Positions 1 through 8,142 of a stretch of DNA of 64,000 nucleotides are shown in pieces. How positions within the stretch are numbered: position 1 is the stretch's first letter; each line of letters begins with the position of its first letter. Origin of the DNA: Pedobacter psychroterrae (GTDB lineage: Bacteria > Bacteroidota > Bacteroidia > Sphingobacteriales > Sphingobacteriaceae). The stretch spans positions 620,001-684,000 of the forward strand of contig NZ_SJSL01000002.1 of assembly GCF_004331695.1 (NCBI RefSeq). The letters run 5' to 3'. Position numbers and translations under genes: made by a program. Below the pieces are notes generated by a model. The model had not been told where the DNA came from. It did no database searches and worked only from the letters and a program-made list of their open reading frames with translations.

Positions 1-21
1 ATAATTTTTTTTGCAGTAAAA

Positions 22-37
22 ATGACCAATCGGTCAT
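22..37. promoter_or_regulatory. TetR-type inverted-repeat operator candidate
   Basis: The sequence reads ATGACC-AATC-GGTCAT, two perfect 6-base arms around a 4-base centre, 45 bp upstream of the first gene. A GACC-N4-GGTC core of this kind is typical of operators bound by TetR-family repressors of the NemR sort (family knowledge). A second copy of the core lies at 1292-1303. No tetR gene is in the window, so the regulator is either off the left edge or distant. Confidence 0.5.
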
Positions 38-82
38 AAACGAAATAATTTGAATATTTGACACTTTTAAAAAAACAAAAAA

Positions 83-802
83 ATGAACGATTTACTTCAA
101 TTAGCAGTTGACGCACATGGAGGCATGAAAAGATGGAATGAGCTTTCCGAGGCTTTTGTAACGATGAAGATCGGTGGAGTGCTTTGGGAATCCAAACAGG
201 TACCCGGGTTCGCATCAATCGGCAGAATCAGGGCAAAGCTACATGAGCAGATTTACTTTAACGAGCCATTTTTGAAAGAGGGTCAGAGAAGCCATTTTCA
301 GAACGGAACGATCGCTATCGAGACTCCAGACGGAAGTGTCATCAAAGAGAGAACCCATCCCCGTGAAGCTTTCAAAGGCCACACCATGGAAACCCCTTGG
401 GATGATTTGCATCTGGCTTATTTCAACGCTTACGCTACATGGACCTATCTCACACTTCCTTTTGTGCTGACCTATGAGGGATTTCAGGTTGAGGAAGTTG
501 AAGGCAGAATGGATAATGGAGAAAAATGTCGCGTCCTGAAAGCTACTTTCCCAGATTATCTGGCTTACCATTCAAAAGAGCAGAAATTTTATTTTGGACC
601 GAATGGACTGTTGAGAAGGCTGGATTACGATGTGGAGGTCTCCAAAGGGGCATCTGGCGCTCATTATGTTCACGACTATCAGGAGTTTAACGGGATTATG
701 GTACCTACCAAAAGACTAGTATATCCACCCGATGAGAACAATGATCCGATAAAAGACCTCTTGGTGGTATCGGCAGAACTAACTGAAGTCTCTTTTAAAT
801 AA
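83..802 (+). CDS. LolA-like cytoplasmic protein, 239 aa, function unknown
   Basis: The protein begins with a helix containing AVDAHGG, followed by alternating beta strands that resemble the open-barrel fold of outer-membrane lipoprotein-sorting (LolA/LolB-like) proteins. It has no signal peptide, lipobox or membrane segment, so it probably stays in the cytoplasm and may bind a hydrophobic ligand rather than sort lipoproteins. The ATG at 83 follows an A-rich stretch typical of Bacteroidota leaders. The gene sits 45 bp behind a TetR-type inverted repeat and 15 bp before a secreted NTF2-like gene, so the two are probably co-transcribed. Proteins of this kind often accompany SDR and oxidoreductase genes, as here. 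The fold assignment is by sequence feel, not by a profile search. Confidence 0.55.
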   Translation: MNDLLQLAVDAHGGMKRWNELSEAFVTMKIGGVLWESKQVPGFASIGRIRAKLHEQIYFNEPFLKEGQRSHFQNGTIAIETPDGSVIKERTHPREAFKGHTMETPWDDLHLAYFNAYATWTYLTLPFVLTYEGFQVEEVEGRMDNGEKCRVLKATFPDYLAYHSKEQKFYFGPNGLLRRLDYDVEVSKGASGAHYVHDYQEFNGIMVPTKRLVYPPDENNDPIKDLLVVSAELTEVSFK

Positions 803-817
803 TTAAAGTCAACTAAA

Positions 818-1273
818 ATGAAAAAGACACAAACACTATTGGGCGCTGTTCTAATTTTAGGCTCCCTCACAATTCCCACTGCTCATTTAAATGCACAGAC
901 ACAAATACAAACAAAAAATGCTGCGGTAACACCCGTTTCGGTCATGGATAAAGCCGTATATAAACATTTCGAAGTTTTAAACATTAGTAGTAGTGAGAGA
1001 AGATTAAGCGAAATGGGTAAAATTTATAGTTCGGATTTTCATATAGTAGATACTTTTTTTGAGCATTTCACTTGTAAAGACTTCAACAACGCTGTAAACG
1101 AAATCCATAAAAAATTCCCAGGTCAGAATTTTACGCTAGTGGAGGTTAAAACACTTAACAATGTAGCCAGGGCCACCTGGAAATTAGGTGACGCGCTGAA
1201 CGGAGAAAATATATTCTTGTTCAAGGACGGTAAGATCACTGATATCATCGCATTTGTATCCGTAAATAAATAA
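818..1273 (+). CDS. Secreted SnoaL/NTF2-like protein
   Basis: The 151-residue product starts with a Sec signal peptide (MKKTQTLLGAVLILGSLTIP, likely cleavage after HLNAQ near residue 27). The mature part has an N-terminal helix pair, a YSSDFHIVDTFFEH segment and C-terminal beta strands ending in GKITDIIAF. This is the layout of small SnoaL-like/NTF2-superfamily cone-shaped domains, which bind or turn over small ligands. The best guess is a periplasmic ligand-binding or accessory protein. It follows the upstream gene by 15 bp and precedes an operator-like repeat and an SDR gene. No catalytic residue can be assigned. Confidence 0.6.
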   Translation: MKKTQTLLGAVLILGSLTIPTAHLNAQTQIQTKNAAVTPVSVMDKAVYKHFEVLNISSSERRLSEMGKIYSSDFHIVDTFFEHFTCKDFNNAVNEIHKKFPGQNFTLVEVKTLNNVARATWKLGDALNGENIFLFKDGKITDIIAFVSVNK

Positions 1274-1291
1274 TTTTTTTAAACAAAAAAA

Positions 1292-1303
1292 GACCGAAAG
1301 GTC
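1292..1303. promoter_or_regulatory. Second GACC-N4-GGTC operator candidate
   Basis: GACC-GAAA-GGTC lies 17 bp upstream of the SDR start codon. It has the same half-sites and the same 4-base spacing as the repeat at 22-37, so both transcription units could answer to one TetR-family repressor. The position close to the start codon fits repression by occlusion. Confidence 0.45.
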
Positions 1304-1320
1304 ATAAATAATTCTAAAAT

Positions 1321-2139
1321 ATGTCAAAAATAATCTTGATTACAGGCGCTTCACGTGGATTTGGTAGAATCTGGGCCGAAGAATTTTTAAAGCGCGGCGA
1401 TAAAGTTGTTGCTACCGCCAGGGACATAAATGCTCTGTCAAACCTAAAGGAAATATACGGCGATCTTATTCTGCCACTTGAACTGGATGTCAACGATCGT
1501 AAGCAGGGAATAGACGTTGTAGTAAAGACCAGGGCACATTTTGGTAGGATTGATATATTGATCAATAATGCTGGTTATGGAGTGTTCGGTGCAGTCGAGG
1601 AAACAACAGAAAAGCAGGCACGGGAACTGTTTGAGACGAATTTCTTTGGCCTGTTATGGCTAACACAGGCGGTTCTTCCGGTAATGCGGGAGCAAAAAAG
1701 CGGTCACATTATCCAGGTATCAAGTTTTCTTGGCATAACAACGCTTCCGGCCCTGGGACTTTACAATGCGACAAAATTTGCCGTTGAAGGCCTGAGCGAA
1801 ACGCTTGCATCTGAAGTGAAAGGTTTTGGGATAAAGATATCCTTAGTGGAGCCTAATGGTTTTTCAACAGAATGGGGAAGTGCCTCGGCTGTGCAGACCA
1901 TACCAATGCCAGAATACCAGCCCATCAAGGATGCAATATTCGGTAATCCGAATCCGGATCTTTTCGGGGATCCGAAGGCTACCGCAGAAGCGATTCTGCA
2001 GCTTGCAGATGCGGAAAATCCGCCTTTGCGCCTACTGCTCGGCAAAGTTGCCTATCCGGCAGTCAGGGAAGCGTATCAGCGGAAAATGGACGAGTGGGAA
2101 CAGTGGAAAGAAGTTTCGGATAAAGCACACGGAATTTAA
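1321..2139 (+). CDS. Short-chain dehydrogenase/reductase (SDR)
   Basis: This 272-residue NAD(P)-dependent oxidoreductase shows the classical SDR order: the cofactor glycine motif TGASRGFG at residues 8-15, the NNAGYG motif near 81, a catalytic Ser in QVSSFLG and the YNATK (Tyr-x3-Lys) active site near 148-152. The extended C-terminal segment after the active site is typical of the oxidoreductases often labelled SDR family NAD(P)-dependent oxidoreductase. The substrate cannot be read from sequence. It starts a group with the MDR and hydrolase genes downstream (29 bp to the next gene) and has an operator candidate immediately upstream. Confidence 0.85.
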   Translation: MSKIILITGASRGFGRIWAEEFLKRGDKVVATARDINALSNLKEIYGDLILPLELDVNDRKQGIDVVVKTRAHFGRIDILINNAGYGVFGAVEETTEKQARELFETNFFGLLWLTQAVLPVMREQKSGHIIQVSSFLGITTLPALGLYNATKFAVEGLSETLASEVKGFGIKISLVEPNGFSTEWGSASAVQTIPMPEYQPIKDAIFGNPNPDLFGDPKATAEAILQLADAENPPLRLLLGKVAYPAVREAYQRKMDEWEQWKEVSDKAHGI

Positions 2140-2168
2140 TCATTCAACATTAGATAATATATAGAGAT

Positions 2169-3095
2169 ATGAGAGCTATTGAAATAACAGGACCGATACA
2201 GATCGAGGATATACAAATTAGGGAAATTCAAAAGCCTGCGCCTGCGGGCAAGGAAATACTTGTGAGAATATTTGCGGCCGGAATAAATCCCGTGGACTGG
2301 ATGGCACCGGCTTATAATATGTTCGATGTTCTGGGAATGCCGACACCCTATATCATGGGCAGCGATTTTTCAGGGATAGTGGAAGCTGTCGGTCCGGAGG
2401 TGACAGGGTTTAAAAAGGGAGATGCCGTGTTTGGGACCCTGGAACTTAAAAAACAGGGTTCATTTGCTGAGTATGCAGTACTACATGAAGATCTAGCCAT
2501 TTTAAAGCCTGAAGAGCTTTCCTTTGAAACAGCTGCGGCAATACCTTTGGCTGGACAGACCGCACAGGAGGCTCTGTTTGAAAAGCTTAATCTGAAAAAA
2601 GGAGAAAAGATATTGATACAGGCTGCGGCCGGAGGAGTGGGTCTGTTTGCCGTTCAGCTTGCTCATAGGGCAGGTGCCTACGTGGTGGCGGTAGCCTCAG
2701 CAAAAAATGAGACATTTCTGAAATCACTTGGTGCTGACGAGGTTTTCGATTACCATAATGGCTACCAAGCTTTATCATCTGATTTTGATGCAGTGCTGGA
2801 TAGTGTAGCCTCAGCAGACCAAACTCTGAAACTGGTAAAAAAGGGCGGACGTTATATTTCACTGACGTCAGCACCTGATCAGGATCTTGCAGCTTCTCTT
2901 GGGGTAAGTGCGGGTAACTTTCTTTACCAGCCCTCTTCCGATAGACTTAAGCGGTTGAGTAATCTGATTGCTGCGGGTAAACTGGAAGTAATTCTGGATA
3001 GAAATTTCAGATTCGACGATATCGTCGAGGCTTTGAAATACCAGCAGGCAGGACATAGCCGAGGTAAAAATATTCTTACAATAGGCGCAAAGTAA
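2169..3095 (+). CDS. Zinc-independent MDR, quinone-oxidoreductase-like
   Basis: The 308-residue product has a GroES-like N-terminal half (NPVDWMAP, GSDFSGIVEAVG, GFKKGDAVFG) and a Rossmann cofactor half with the AAAGGVG nucleotide-binding loop near residue 157. The Cys/His zinc ligands of alcohol dehydrogenases are absent, which places it with the NADPH:quinone oxidoreductase/zeta-crystallin-like branch of the medium-chain superfamily. Such enzymes reduce quinones or enones. It lies 29 bp after the SDR and 31 bp before the alpha/beta hydrolase. That tight packing suggests one operon acting on reactive carbonyl or quinone compounds (inference). Confidence 0.85.
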   Translation: MRAIEITGPIQIEDIQIREIQKPAPAGKEILVRIFAAGINPVDWMAPAYNMFDVLGMPTPYIMGSDFSGIVEAVGPEVTGFKKGDAVFGTLELKKQGSFAEYAVLHEDLAILKPEELSFETAAAIPLAGQTAQEALFEKLNLKKGEKILIQAAAGGVGLFAVQLAHRAGAYVVAVASAKNETFLKSLGADEVFDYHNGYQALSSDFDAVLDSVASADQTLKLVKKGGRYISLTSAPDQDLAASLGVSAGNFLYQPSSDRLKRLSNLIAAGKLEVILDRNFRFDDIVEALKYQQAGHSRGKNILTIGAK

Positions 3096-3126
3096 AAAAA
3101 AATAGTCAATTAAAATATAAAAAATA

Positions 3127-3987
3127 ATGAAAACTAGAAAAATTAATTCAACAGTCGTAGGCCACAACCACCAAACAGCACCAACCCAGTTTTTAGATGT
3201 AAACGGAACTGATTTCGCTTACCGTTCTTTTGGCAGGGATAAAGGTATTCCGGTAATCTTCCTGCAACATTTTACTGGTACAATGGACAATTGGGATCCG
3301 GTCCTTACCGACGCCATCGCGCTGCAACACCCAGTAATCCTTTTTAATAATAGGGGAGTGAGTAATTCCAAGGGCACCACGCCCACAACAGTAAGTGAAA
3401 TGGCGCAGGACGCCGTAGCTTTTATAAAGAGTCTGGGATATACAAAAGTAAATCTGCTGGGATTTTCCCTTGGCGGTTTTATAGCCCAGCAGATCGCAGC
3501 CGACTATCCGGATCTAGTGAACAGGCTGATCCTGGCTGGAACCGGACCGATCGGGGGCAAAGCAATAGCGCAGCTGGAATCCTCCTTGGAAAAAGCCATG
3601 GCCGACGGTCCCGAAAGAGTACTTATAAATTTGTTTTTCAGCAAAACGCCGACCAGTATTAAGGCAGGGGAAGCCTTTTTGGCAAGACTTTCGGAAAGAA
3701 AGCAGGATAGGGATCCCCAACTTAGCCAGGAAACATTTGCTAATCAGGCAAAGGCCATTGTGGCTTATGGTTTAGCAGACCATCAAGACTACAGCCAGCT
3801 AAAATCAGTCAGCCAACCTACCCTGATTGTTAACGGGAATGAAGATATCATGGTAGACTCTATCAATTCCTACATAATGCTGCAGAACATTCCCAATTCA
3901 AGACTGTTGATGTGGAGCGATTCCGGTCATGGAGCATTGTTTCAATATAATTTGGATTTTGCAGTTGAGGTTAACGCATTCCTGTAA
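3127..3987 (+). CDS. Alpha/beta hydrolase
   Basis: The 286-residue protein carries an alpha/beta-hydrolase fold with the nucleophile elbow GFSLGG near residue 113 (catalytic Ser). A following acid lies in the VNGNEDIMV strand-loop and a C-terminal catalytic His in SGHGALF. An oxyanion/HG-type segment, FLQHFTGTMDNWD, precedes it. There is no signal peptide, so it is cytoplasmic. The substrate is unknown; relatives include chloroperoxidase-like hydrolases and esterases. It closes the rightward SDR-MDR-hydrolase group. Confidence 0.85.
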   Translation: MKTRKINSTVVGHNHQTAPTQFLDVNGTDFAYRSFGRDKGIPVIFLQHFTGTMDNWDPVLTDAIALQHPVILFNNRGVSNSKGTTPTTVSEMAQDAVAFIKSLGYTKVNLLGFSLGGFIAQQIAADYPDLVNRLILAGTGPIGGKAIAQLESSLEKAMADGPERVLINLFFSKTPTSIKAGEAFLARLSERKQDRDPQLSQETFANQAKAIVAYGLADHQDYSQLKSVSQPTLIVNGNEDIMVDSINSYIMLQNIPNSRLLMWSDSGHGALFQYNLDFAVEVNAFL

Positions 3988-4142
3988 AAATAATATTGGA
4001 ATATAGGAATTCCTTTGGTCCAAACTAGAGAAACCATCATTCCAAATAACCTACTTCCTTTGTTATTTGCAACACTTCATTCGATTCTCGCAATCCCTTA
4101 GCCCATCCAATCCGGATCTTTGTTTAACAAAAACAGAGAAAA

Positions 4143-4496
4143 ATGATAATGATAAGAATTTTTACGGCAGTACTGCTGATTGTGGTGGTCATAATGGGGT
4201 TCAAGCAGGGCATAGCTATGTTCAATGGGAACGAAGTTGTGTTGGAGATGTTCGGTAAGTTCAATTTTAGCAGGTTTTGGGTGAAGGTACTTGGGGGACT
4301 GACCATATTGGCGGTAATAATGGTGCTGTTCCCACAAACTTATGTGGTCGGCAATGTACTGATGGCCTCCCTGATCCTTTTGATCTTGTGCCTCCAACTT
4401 TCAATAATGGATATCAGGGGTGCAATGATCGAGGTACCTTTTCTGTTAATGAATCTTGCACTGATCTATTTTCAGTATCCAACAGTAAAAAAATAG
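4143..4496 (+). CDS. Small four-helix membrane protein, DoxX-like
   Basis: The 117-residue product is almost entirely hydrophobic, with about four predicted transmembrane helices (roughly residues 3-20, 47-64, 69-87 and 97-112) and a short loop FNGNEVVLEMFGKF after the first. Size and layout match DoxX-like membrane proteins of Bacteroidota, which are often found next to AraC or TetR regulators and redox enzymes. It is separated by 155 bp from the hydrolase and by 154 bp from the AraC gene. The family call is tentative because no diagnostic residue is visible. Confidence 0.5.
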   Translation: MIMIRIFTAVLLIVVVIMGFKQGIAMFNGNEVVLEMFGKFNFSRFWVKVLGGLTILAVIMVLFPQTYVVGNVLMASLILLILCLQLSIMDIRGAMIEVPFLLMNLALIYFQYPTVKK

Positions 4497-4650
4497 CACT
4501 TCGACAGCCCTCATTTTCAAATTTATTTAGTCAGCAGCGACAGATGTGGGTTTTGGTTCTAAGGACCAAAGCCCTTATTTCGTTACGGCAATTCATGGCA
4601 GATTGTGTATTACGGAATTACTTGGTAATTTTAACAAGAATTCGACGCGC

Positions 4651-5592
4651 ATGAAAGAGGAAAAGTTAAGGATCTTCAATGATCTCCATGAACAGTACAA
4701 GCATCTTGGATTACCTGTCTCGCTAATCGACCGACAGAGCGATTTTACCATCTTCAACCTTGCGGACATCAGGGATATGATTACCATTCGCCCGCCCATC
4801 AGCAGGCTGAATTTTTTTGTGTTTGCATTTGTGAAGAACGGTCAGGGGAACTACACGATCGATGAACAGCGTTTCGATATCCGTCCCAGTACTGTCTATT
4901 TTACCAACCCCGGACACTCTCGATCATTCGATTGGGCAGAGGTCGGGGAGGTTTATCTGATCACCCTTAGCGAATCCTTTTTAAAGGAGAATGTGCATGC
5001 AGATATATTCGAGGAGTTTCCCTTTCTGCTGGCCGAAACCTTTCCGGCACGGGTGCTGGCCCCCGAGGTATTTGAAGAATTTGAACGACTTTACCTACAG
5101 ATTCACAAAGAGTACCTGTCCCATTCGCCATTTCGCAACCGCCTTATCGGAAATCTTTTTGTTGTGCTGCTGCTGAAGATCAAGGAGTACTTTTGGCTTG
5201 ATTATAATCCCATATACGAGGGCAACAGGAGTTCGCATATCGTAAAGAATTTTAAGAGACTTCTTGAAAAGCACTATCGGGACCTTAGTGGCGGCATGTT
5301 GGATCGTGCCTTCCGTGTACAGGAATATGCGGATGACCAGAACCTGCATCCCAATTACCTCAGCAGCGTGATCAAGGCAAAGACAGGAAAGGCAATTGGC
5401 ACTTGGATAGCGGAAAAGACCATAGCGGAGGCAAAGTCCCTTTTGCAGAATTCATCTATTTCAATCAAGGAAATCAGTTTCAGGTTGGGATTTTCTGAAT
5501 CGGCACACTTTAGCAACTATTTCAAGAAGCACACCAAGATTTCCCCTGCTAGCTTCCGCAGTGAACACATCCTCAAGCTTTCCAAGGGGTAA
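4651..5592 (+). CDS. AraC-family transcriptional regulator
   Basis: An N-terminal cupin-like sensor domain (RFDIRPSTVYFTNPGHSR) is followed by two C-terminal helix-turn-helix motifs of the AraC/XylS family. The second contains SSISIKEISFRLGFSES and HFSNYFKKHTKISPASFR. I use the ATG at 4651 (313 aa) because translation from it begins with a sensible helix. The frame is open 105 bp further back (to 4546), but that extension looks non-coding. The likely targets are the adjacent rightward genes or the convergent SDR operon (inference from position). Confidence 0.88.
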   Translation: MKEEKLRIFNDLHEQYKHLGLPVSLIDRQSDFTIFNLADIRDMITIRPPISRLNFFVFAFVKNGQGNYTIDEQRFDIRPSTVYFTNPGHSRSFDWAEVGEVYLITLSESFLKENVHADIFEEFPFLLAETFPARVLAPEVFEEFERLYLQIHKEYLSHSPFRNRLIGNLFVVLLLKIKEYFWLDYNPIYEGNRSSHIVKNFKRLLEKHYRDLSGGMLDRAFRVQEYADDQNLHPNYLSSVIKAKTGKAIGTWIAEKTIAEAKSLLQNSSISIKEISFRLGFSESAHFSNYFKKHTKISPASFRSEHILKLSKG

Positions 5593-5630
5593 AAACTCTC
5601 CACCTATTTACAGAAATTCCCATAAAAAAA

Positions 5631-5658
5631 ACTGGCATGAATTCTACTTCATGCCAGT
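5631..5658 (-). terminator. Rho-independent terminator of the SDR-DUF1097-SDR operon
   Basis: An 11-bp perfect stem (ACTGGCATGAA / TTCATGCCAGT) encloses a 6-base loop between two convergent genes. On the minus strand the hairpin is followed by seven T residues, the classic intrinsic-terminator layout. On the plus strand there is no T tract, so it mainly serves the leftward operon. Confidence 0.85.
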
Positions 5659-5690
5659 CAAAACAAATAGTTGCCCGCTAATATTTTAGC

Positions 5691-6443
5691 TTAGTTGGTC
5701 GCCCCACCGTTTACCAAAAGGTGCTGGCCGGAAATGAACGAAGAAAGGTCACTTGCAAAGAACTCTGCCGCATTGGCCACATCTTCTACTTCCGCCAAAC
5801 GCCCCATTGGGCAGCTGTCCAACAGTTGCTTACGGAGCTCTGGATAGCTATCGGCTTCCGCAAAGATTCCAGAATGGTCAACGGCGAATGGGATAATCGT
5901 ATTTACCGTAACTCCCTTGTGGCCAATCTCCTTTGAAAGGATTTCTACAAGGTATTTTGGAGTGGTCTTGCTACCTCCATAAACCGCCATTCCTGGGACT
6001 GGATATGAAGTTGTACTTGAGGCGATATAAATGATTCGGCCATTATTGGTTACGCGCTTGGCGGCCTGCTGCATCGTAAAATAGGTGCCTTTGGTATTGA
6101 TGGAAAATACACGGTCGAATTGCTCTTCGGTAAAATCGGTTACCGGCGTTTCTACCAGTTCGATACCTGCATTTGCCACTACGATATCTATCTTGCCGAA
6201 GGTACTGATCGCTTCTGCAAAAAGTCGCTGTACATCTGCTACCTTGCTAACGTCTGCCTTTACGGATATTACCCTTACGCCCATGGCTTTGATGTTGCTC
6301 ACTACTTCGTCTGCGGATGCCTTATCGCGTGAGTAGTTAATGATGATGTCTGCGCCCAATGCTGCATAACGTTCTGCGATTGCTTTACCTAGACCTCTGG
6401 CTGATCCTGTGATCAATGCTACTTTATTTGTTAAATTTGTCAT
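5691..6443 (-). CDS. SDR family oxidoreductase
   Basis: This is a 250-residue classical SDR with TGSARGLG at residues 12-19, VANAGIE near 88, Ser in IASSTTS and YGGSK as the Tyr-x3-Lys pair. The C terminus (ISGQHLLVNGGATN) matches the G-x-x-x-x-V-D/N-G-G ending of FabG-like enzymes. It is the last gene of the leftward operon, 23 bp after the DUF1097 gene. The substrate is unknown. Confidence 0.87.
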   Translation of the reverse strand: MTNLTNKVALITGSARGLGKAIAERYAALGADIIINYSRDKASADEVVSNIKAMGVRVISVKADVSKVADVQRLFAEAISTFGKIDIVVANAGIELVETPVTDFTEEQFDRVFSINTKGTYFTMQQAAKRVTNNGRIIYIASSTTSYPVPGMAVYGGSKTTPKYLVEILSKEIGHKGVTVNTIIPFAVDHSGIFAEADSYPELRKQLLDSCPMGRLAEVEDVANAAEFFASDLSSFISGQHLLVNGGATN

Positions 6444-6466
6444 GATTTGAATAGTTAAAATGTTTG

Positions 6467-6958
6467 TTAATGATTTTGGTTAAGAGAATGGTTGGTTTTT
6501 TGGGCGTTTACTTTTTCTACAGCAGAGTCGTTAAGCCAGGCGAATAAAAACCCAAAGAATAATGGAATGGCTAGTTGTAAGATCGGGAGTGGGGCCAAGG
6601 GTGGATGTACGCCGAATACGACGATCAACCCCAGGAACCACGCCGGAATATTATTCAGCGTTTTTGTTCTGGCGAAATAGGCCAGTGATCCGATAAAGAT
6701 GAACACGGCAATCGGAAAGCCCAAAGTGCCAATCACTTTGCCCAGTACGCCTCCAGTTAGCTGGATCAGCACGCCCATCAGGATGCCAAGCCCTATCTGT
6801 ATGAAGACCTTAAGTGAGGACAATACCGTCTTCCCAAATAGGTAATAGCTTACCCAGGCGATGAACATTACCCACGTTGGCCATGCCATGGCGAAGGATA
6901 TACTTACTGCAACTGCGCCGAACAGGCCGAAAATGATTGCGGTTATAAACGTTTTCAT
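6467..6958 (-). CDS. DUF1097-type inner-membrane protein
   Basis: The 163-residue protein consists of about five or six transmembrane helices starting directly at the N terminus (MKTFITAIIFGLFGAVAVSI) with a short polar C-tail. The AMAWPTWVMFIAWVSYY segment and the FARTKTL...IPAWFLG region are in keeping with DUF1097/YcdZ-like proteins. Function is unknown. It is sandwiched between two SDR genes (51 bp and 23 bp spacers), so all three are probably one transcript. It could move a substrate or product of the reductases, but that is only inference. Confidence 0.65.
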   Translation of the reverse strand: MKTFITAIIFGLFGAVAVSISFAMAWPTWVMFIAWVSYYLFGKTVLSSLKVFIQIGLGILMGVLIQLTGGVLGKVIGTLGFPIAVFIFIGSLAYFARTKTLNNIPAWFLGLIVVFGVHPPLAPLPILQLAIPLFFGFLFAWLNDSAVEKVNAQKTNHSLNQNH

Positions 6959-7009
6959 AAATTTTAAGATTAATGGTTGTGGATTATGATTTGATTATTG
7001 ATTGCGTAG

Positions 7010-7750
7010 TTAGGCCATGGCGCCATTGGCTCCGATATTCTGTGCCGAAATCCATTTGGCATCATCGCTAGCAAGGAAGGAAACAATTTTTGCAATATCT
7101 TCGGGCTCACCGATGCGGTTAAAGGCTGAAAGTGAGGCAAGACGGTCGATAACCTCTTGTGGTTTCCCTTTTGTGAAAAGCTCGGTATTGGTAGGTCCTG
7201 GAGATACGGAATTCACATTTATGCCCCTTGCACCGACTTCTTTGGCAAATACTCGGGTAAGTTGTTCAACTGCGGCTTTCGAAGCTACATAGGTGCTATA
7301 GGTAGGCATCATCACCCGGGTGGTGGTTGAAGAGAAATTAATAATGCTGCCATTGTCGGCAAGCTTGGTAGCTGCTTCTCGCATCGTATTAAAAGTTCCC
7401 TTTACATTGATATCAAACTGACGGGTGAAATCTTCATCGGTTGTATCCTTAAGGAGTTTTGTAATCATGATACCGGCATTGTTAACCAGCACATCGATTC
7501 TTCCATAACGGGCGATGGTAGCATCAAAAAGATTTTTTACCTCGTCAGTTTTGCTCACATCAGCCTTGATGGCAATAGCATCGCCACCGTTTGCTCTTAT
7601 TTTCTGCAACTGCTGCTCAACTGCATTTTCATCTCCCGCAAAATTGATGATTACTTTGGCCCCGCGAGCGGCTAATGTATTTGCAATTGCTGCTCCAATT
7701 CCTCTTGATGCTCCGGTTACTAAGATTACTTTTCCTGTTAAATTTTTCAT
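7010..7750 (-). CDS. SDR family oxidoreductase, FabG-like
   Basis: The 246-residue enzyme shows TGASRGIG near residue 12, DVSKTDEVKNLF, NNAGIM near 90, Ser in NFSSTTT and YVASK, then PGPTNTE, all in SDR order. It resembles 3-oxoacyl-ACP-reductase-like SDRs but lies outside any fatty-acid locus, so FabG activity should not be assumed. It is the first gene of the leftward operon. The two SDRs here differ clearly in sequence, so they are not a recent duplication. Confidence 0.88.
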   Translation of the reverse strand: MKNLTGKVILVTGASRGIGAAIANTLAARGAKVIINFAGDENAVEQQLQKIRANGGDAIAIKADVSKTDEVKNLFDATIARYGRIDVLVNNAGIMITKLLKDTTDEDFTRQFDINVKGTFNTMREAATKLADNGSIINFSSTTTRVMMPTYSTYVASKAAVEQLTRVFAKEVGARGINVNSVSPGPTNTELFTKGKPQEVIDRLASLSAFNRIGEPEDIAKIVSFLASDDAKWISAQNIGANGAMA

Positions 7751-7902
7751 GTTGTTGTTATTTTAAGTTTTTGTTTCTTTTTGATATACCAAAGGTCTAC
7801 TTAAAACAGAGGGGAAAAATGCAGGATCCAAAGCATTATATGCAAAATTCAAAGACTATAATTTTAAAAGTCAAATTCAGCTGATCTGAATAAAAATCTA
7901 CC

Positions 7903-8019
7903 ATGAAAATGGGTACTATAACAAAACGATGCGGCAAATCAATATCATGCTGGCGCAGGTCTTATATGAATAAGAGAGGTGAATATGAGGTTTGCCAAAA
8001 ATGCAATGATGGCAATTAA
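7903..8019 (+). CDS. Possible 38-aa zinc-ribbon-like small protein
   Basis: An ATG-initiated 38-codon frame encodes a basic peptide with two cysteine pairs: C10/C16 and the C-terminal EVCQKC (C31/C34). The second pair is the knuckle of a zinc ribbon, preceded by RGEYE. It lies alone in a 717-bp gap on the strand of the downstream kinase. It could be a real small metal-binding protein or the tail of a lost larger gene. The first pair's five-residue spacing is atypical, which lowers confidence. Confidence 0.3.
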   Translation: MKMGTITKRCGKSISCWRRSYMNKRGEYEVCQKCNDGN

Positions 8020-8027
8020 ACCTTGAA

Positions 8028-8111
8028 TTATTCCAAAGGATCTTCGTCAATCTTTGAAATTCTAGTCAAGTCATCAAGTAAATTTCTTGAAAAGTACACA
8101 GTCTCTGGAGC
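8028..8111. repeat. 84-bp imperfect direct repeat, copy A
   Basis: This segment matches 12022-12105 in the same orientation with 11 mismatches over 84 positions and no gap. Read on the minus strand it encodes a peptide tail, YFSRNLLDDLTRISKID, ending in a TAA stop, and the other copy encodes almost the same tail. Many differences are synonymous or conservative. Both copies therefore look like the 3' end of one protein-coding gene that was duplicated and truncated. The pair brackets the kinase/regulator genes. Confidence 0.8.
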
Positions 8112-8112
8112 C

Positions 8113-8142
8113 AATGCCCTTCACGATATCGTGAAGGGCATT
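8113..8142. terminator. 30-bp perfect palindrome, terminator-like
   Basis: AATGCCCTTCACGAT is followed directly by its exact reverse complement, so the transcript could form a 13-14 bp stem with a minimal loop. It is followed on the plus strand by TTCTATTTTT. It abuts the end of repeat copy A by one base. A terminator is the simplest reading; a recombination or protein-binding site is possible because the palindrome has no loop bases. Confidence 0.55.

Noticed and set aside
4546-4650. N-terminal extension of the AraC regulator frame
   Set aside because: The 35 extra codons do not resemble the start of an AraC sensor domain and the ATG at 4651 gives the normal length.
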